DNA of 64,000 nucleotides from the NCBI GenBank assembly GCA_947374865.1, contig CANCDR010000011.1:35712-99711 (forward strand), given 5' to 3'. Made by a program: the position numbers and the translations under genes. Origin of the DNA: Oxalobacteraceae bacterium (GTDB lineage Bacteria > Pseudomonadota > Gammaproteobacteria > Burkholderiales > Burkholderiaceae_D). A model generated the notes under the pieces. That model did not search any database. It was given only the letters and a program-made list of their open reading frames with translations, and was not told the DNA's origin. Positions 62,613 to 64,000 of the stretch are shown piece after piece (the first letter of the stretch is position 1; the number at the start of each line of letters is the position of its first letter).

Positions 62613-64000
62613 ATGATCCGTTTTCAACAAGTTACGCTCATCCGCGGCATCAAGCCTTTGCTGGAAAACGTCGACCTGACACTTAACCCGGGCGATAAAA
62701 TCGGCCTCATCGGTGCCAATGGCGCCGGCAAATCCAGCCTGTTTGGCATGCTGCGCAATGAGCTGCATCCGGATCAGGGCGAAATTGATTTTCCCGCCAA
62801 ATGGCGCATGGCCTACGTGGCGCAAGAAACCCCCGCCCTGGACCGCTCCGCGATCGACTACGCCATTGATGGCGATGTGACGCTGCGCCGGCTGGAAGAC
62901 GAACTGGCGTTTCTCGAAAGCGAACCCGACACCGCCGACAATGGCACCCTCATGGCGGAGCTGTATACCTCGCTTGCCGATGCCGACGCCTACACGGTGC
63001 AGTCGCGCGCCGAACAGCTGCTGCTGGGACTGGGATTTTCCATGGCCCAGATGAACCAGCCGCTGACCAGTTTTTCCGGTGGCTGGCGCATGCGTTTAAA
63101 TCTGGCACAGGCGCTCATGTGTCCCTCCGATTTACTGCTGCTTGATGAACCGACCAACCATCTGGATCTGGACGCGATTATCTGGCTCGAAGACTGGCTC
63201 AAGCGCTATGAAGGCACGCTGATTATTATTTCGCATGATCGCGATTTCCTCGACGGCGTCGTCAACGTCATCGTGCACATCGACGAACGCAAGCTCAAGC
63301 GTTACGGCGGTAATTACTCGTCCTTCGAGCGCCAGCGCGCAGCGCAAATGATCCTCGCCCAAGGCACGATGGAAAAGCAGCAGCGCAAACGCGATCACCT
63401 TGAATCGTTTATCAGTCGTTTTAAAGCGCAGGCCAGCAAAGCACGTCAGGCCCAAAGCCGTATGAAGGCGCTGGCCAAGATGGAAGAACTGGCCCCGCTA
63501 CGCGCAGCCGCCGAATTCTCGTTCGAGTTTCGCGAGCCGCTGTCGGCGCCGAATCCCCTGCTGGTGATGGAAGATGTCGATGCCGGTTATCGGATCGAAA
63601 GTGAGACCGACCATAGCGTGACCGAAAAAGCGGTCGTCTGCGGCATCAATTTTTCACTCCAGCTCGGCCAGCGGATCGGTCTGTTGGGTGTCAACGGTGC
63701 AGGTAAATCGACCCTGATCAAAACTATCGCCGGCGAAATCATGCCGCTGTGTGGCGAATCGGTGACGGGCAAGGGTTTGAACATCGGCTACTTCGCCCAG
63801 CATCAGGTAGAAATGCTGCGCCATGAAGAGTCCCCGCTATGGCATCTGGCAAAAATTGCCCCGAACGTGCGCGAGCAGGAATTACGCAATTTCCTCGGTA
63901 GTTTTAATTTTCCGGGTGAGATGGTGTCGAGTAAAATCGCGCCCTTCTCCGGCGGAGAAAAAGCCCGTCTGGCGCTGGCGCTCATCGTCTGGCAGCGGCC
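62613..64000 (+). CDS. yheS: ABC-F family ATPase, YheS type (cut by window end)
   Basis: ABC-F proteins act on ribosomes rather than in membranes. The first 462 codons show two nucleotide-binding domains: Walker A GLIGANGAGKSSLFGML, signature FSGGWRMRLNLAQALMC and Walker B DLLLLDEPTNHLDLDAIIW in the first; GLLGVNGAGKSTLIK and FSGGEKARLALALIVWQR in the second. The linker (FISRFKAQASKARQAQSRMK) is typical. The frame is open at the last base, so the C-terminus is outside. Similarity along its length is closest to YheS of E. coli. Confidence 0.94.
   Translation, partial: MIRFQQVTLIRGIKPLLENVDLTLNPGDKIGLIGANGAGKSSLFGMLRNELHPDQGEIDFPAKWRMAYVAQETPALDRSAIDYAIDGDVTLRRLEDELAFLESEPDTADNGTLMAELYTSLADADAYTVQSRAEQLLLGLGFSMAQMNQPLTSFSGGWRMRLNLAQALMCPSDLLLLDEPTNHLDLDAIIWLEDWLKRYEGTLIIISHDRDFLDGVVNVIVHIDERKLKRYGGNYSSFERQRAAQMILAQGTMEKQQRKRDHLESFISRFKAQASKARQAQSRMKALAKMEELAPLRAAAEFSFEFREPLSAPNPLLVMEDVDAGYRIESETDHSVTEKAVVCGINFSLQLGQRIGLLGVNGAGKSTLIKTIAGEIMPLCGESVTGKGLNIGYFAQHQVEMLRHEESPLWHLAKIAPNVREQELRNFLGSFNFPGEMVSSKIAPFSGGEKARLALALIVWQR

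Overview
The window is a piece of a betaproteobacterial chromosome, most likely Burkholderiales and close to Oxalobacteraceae. This is inferred from gene order (rpsB-tsf-pyrH-frr-uppS-cdsA-dxr-rseP-bamA-skp-lpxD-fabZ-lpxA-lpxB-rnhB-trmH next to ppsR/ppsA; guaB-guaA beside rnfH-ratA/smpB; zipA-ligA; dapC-dapD-prmB), the proteins themselves and a moderately GC-rich core. No species was identified. No rRNA, tRNA or CRISPR array was seen.

Layout. 1-1754: start of a flagellar export operon (flhB, flhA cut by the window edge). 1755-8445: accessory stretch with a ParE-type toxin-antitoxin pair bounded by a duplicated piece of the tadA 3' end, the tRNA wobble-modification operon queE-queD-tadA, an EthD-like gene with a C9 tract, a decayed orphan antitoxin, an AbiEii-like fragment and an intact hipB-hipA pair, the last three bounded by 34-bp direct repeats. 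8446-10840: galU copy 1 with a hexamer repeat, and a TolC-like gene. 10859-18720: an AT-richer envelope operon opgG-opgH-mprF-acvB (periplasmic glucans plus aminoacyl-phosphatidylglycerol), preceded by a 36-bp near-palindrome. 19030-20020: IS3 remnant and a DUF2306 membrane gene.

20154-43705: core genes. guaB-guaA are separated by a large repeat-bearing hairpin with a T-rich tail. rnfH-ratA and smpB diverge. ppsA and its regulator ppsR diverge. A long minus-strand series then runs from rpsB down to the trmH-family gene, making translation factors, isoprenoid and phospholipid precursors, the outer-membrane assembly machine and lipid A; many of its genes overlap by ATGA or TAATG.

44019-64000: map-glnD-pseudouridine synthase (+); a two-gene signalling pair whose kinase lacks the phospho-acceptor histidine (-); zipA-ligA-galU copy 2-def (-); a small unknown gene; smc (-) diverging from dapC-dapD-Spx-like-prmB-yheS (+), where a 12-bp minisatellite lies between the Spx-like gene and prmB.

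The least ordinary items are the guaB/guaA hairpin, the opgGH-mprF-acvB operon with its palindrome, the two repeat-bounded toxin-antitoxin segments, the degenerate kinase, and several simple-sequence repeats in or next to genes.
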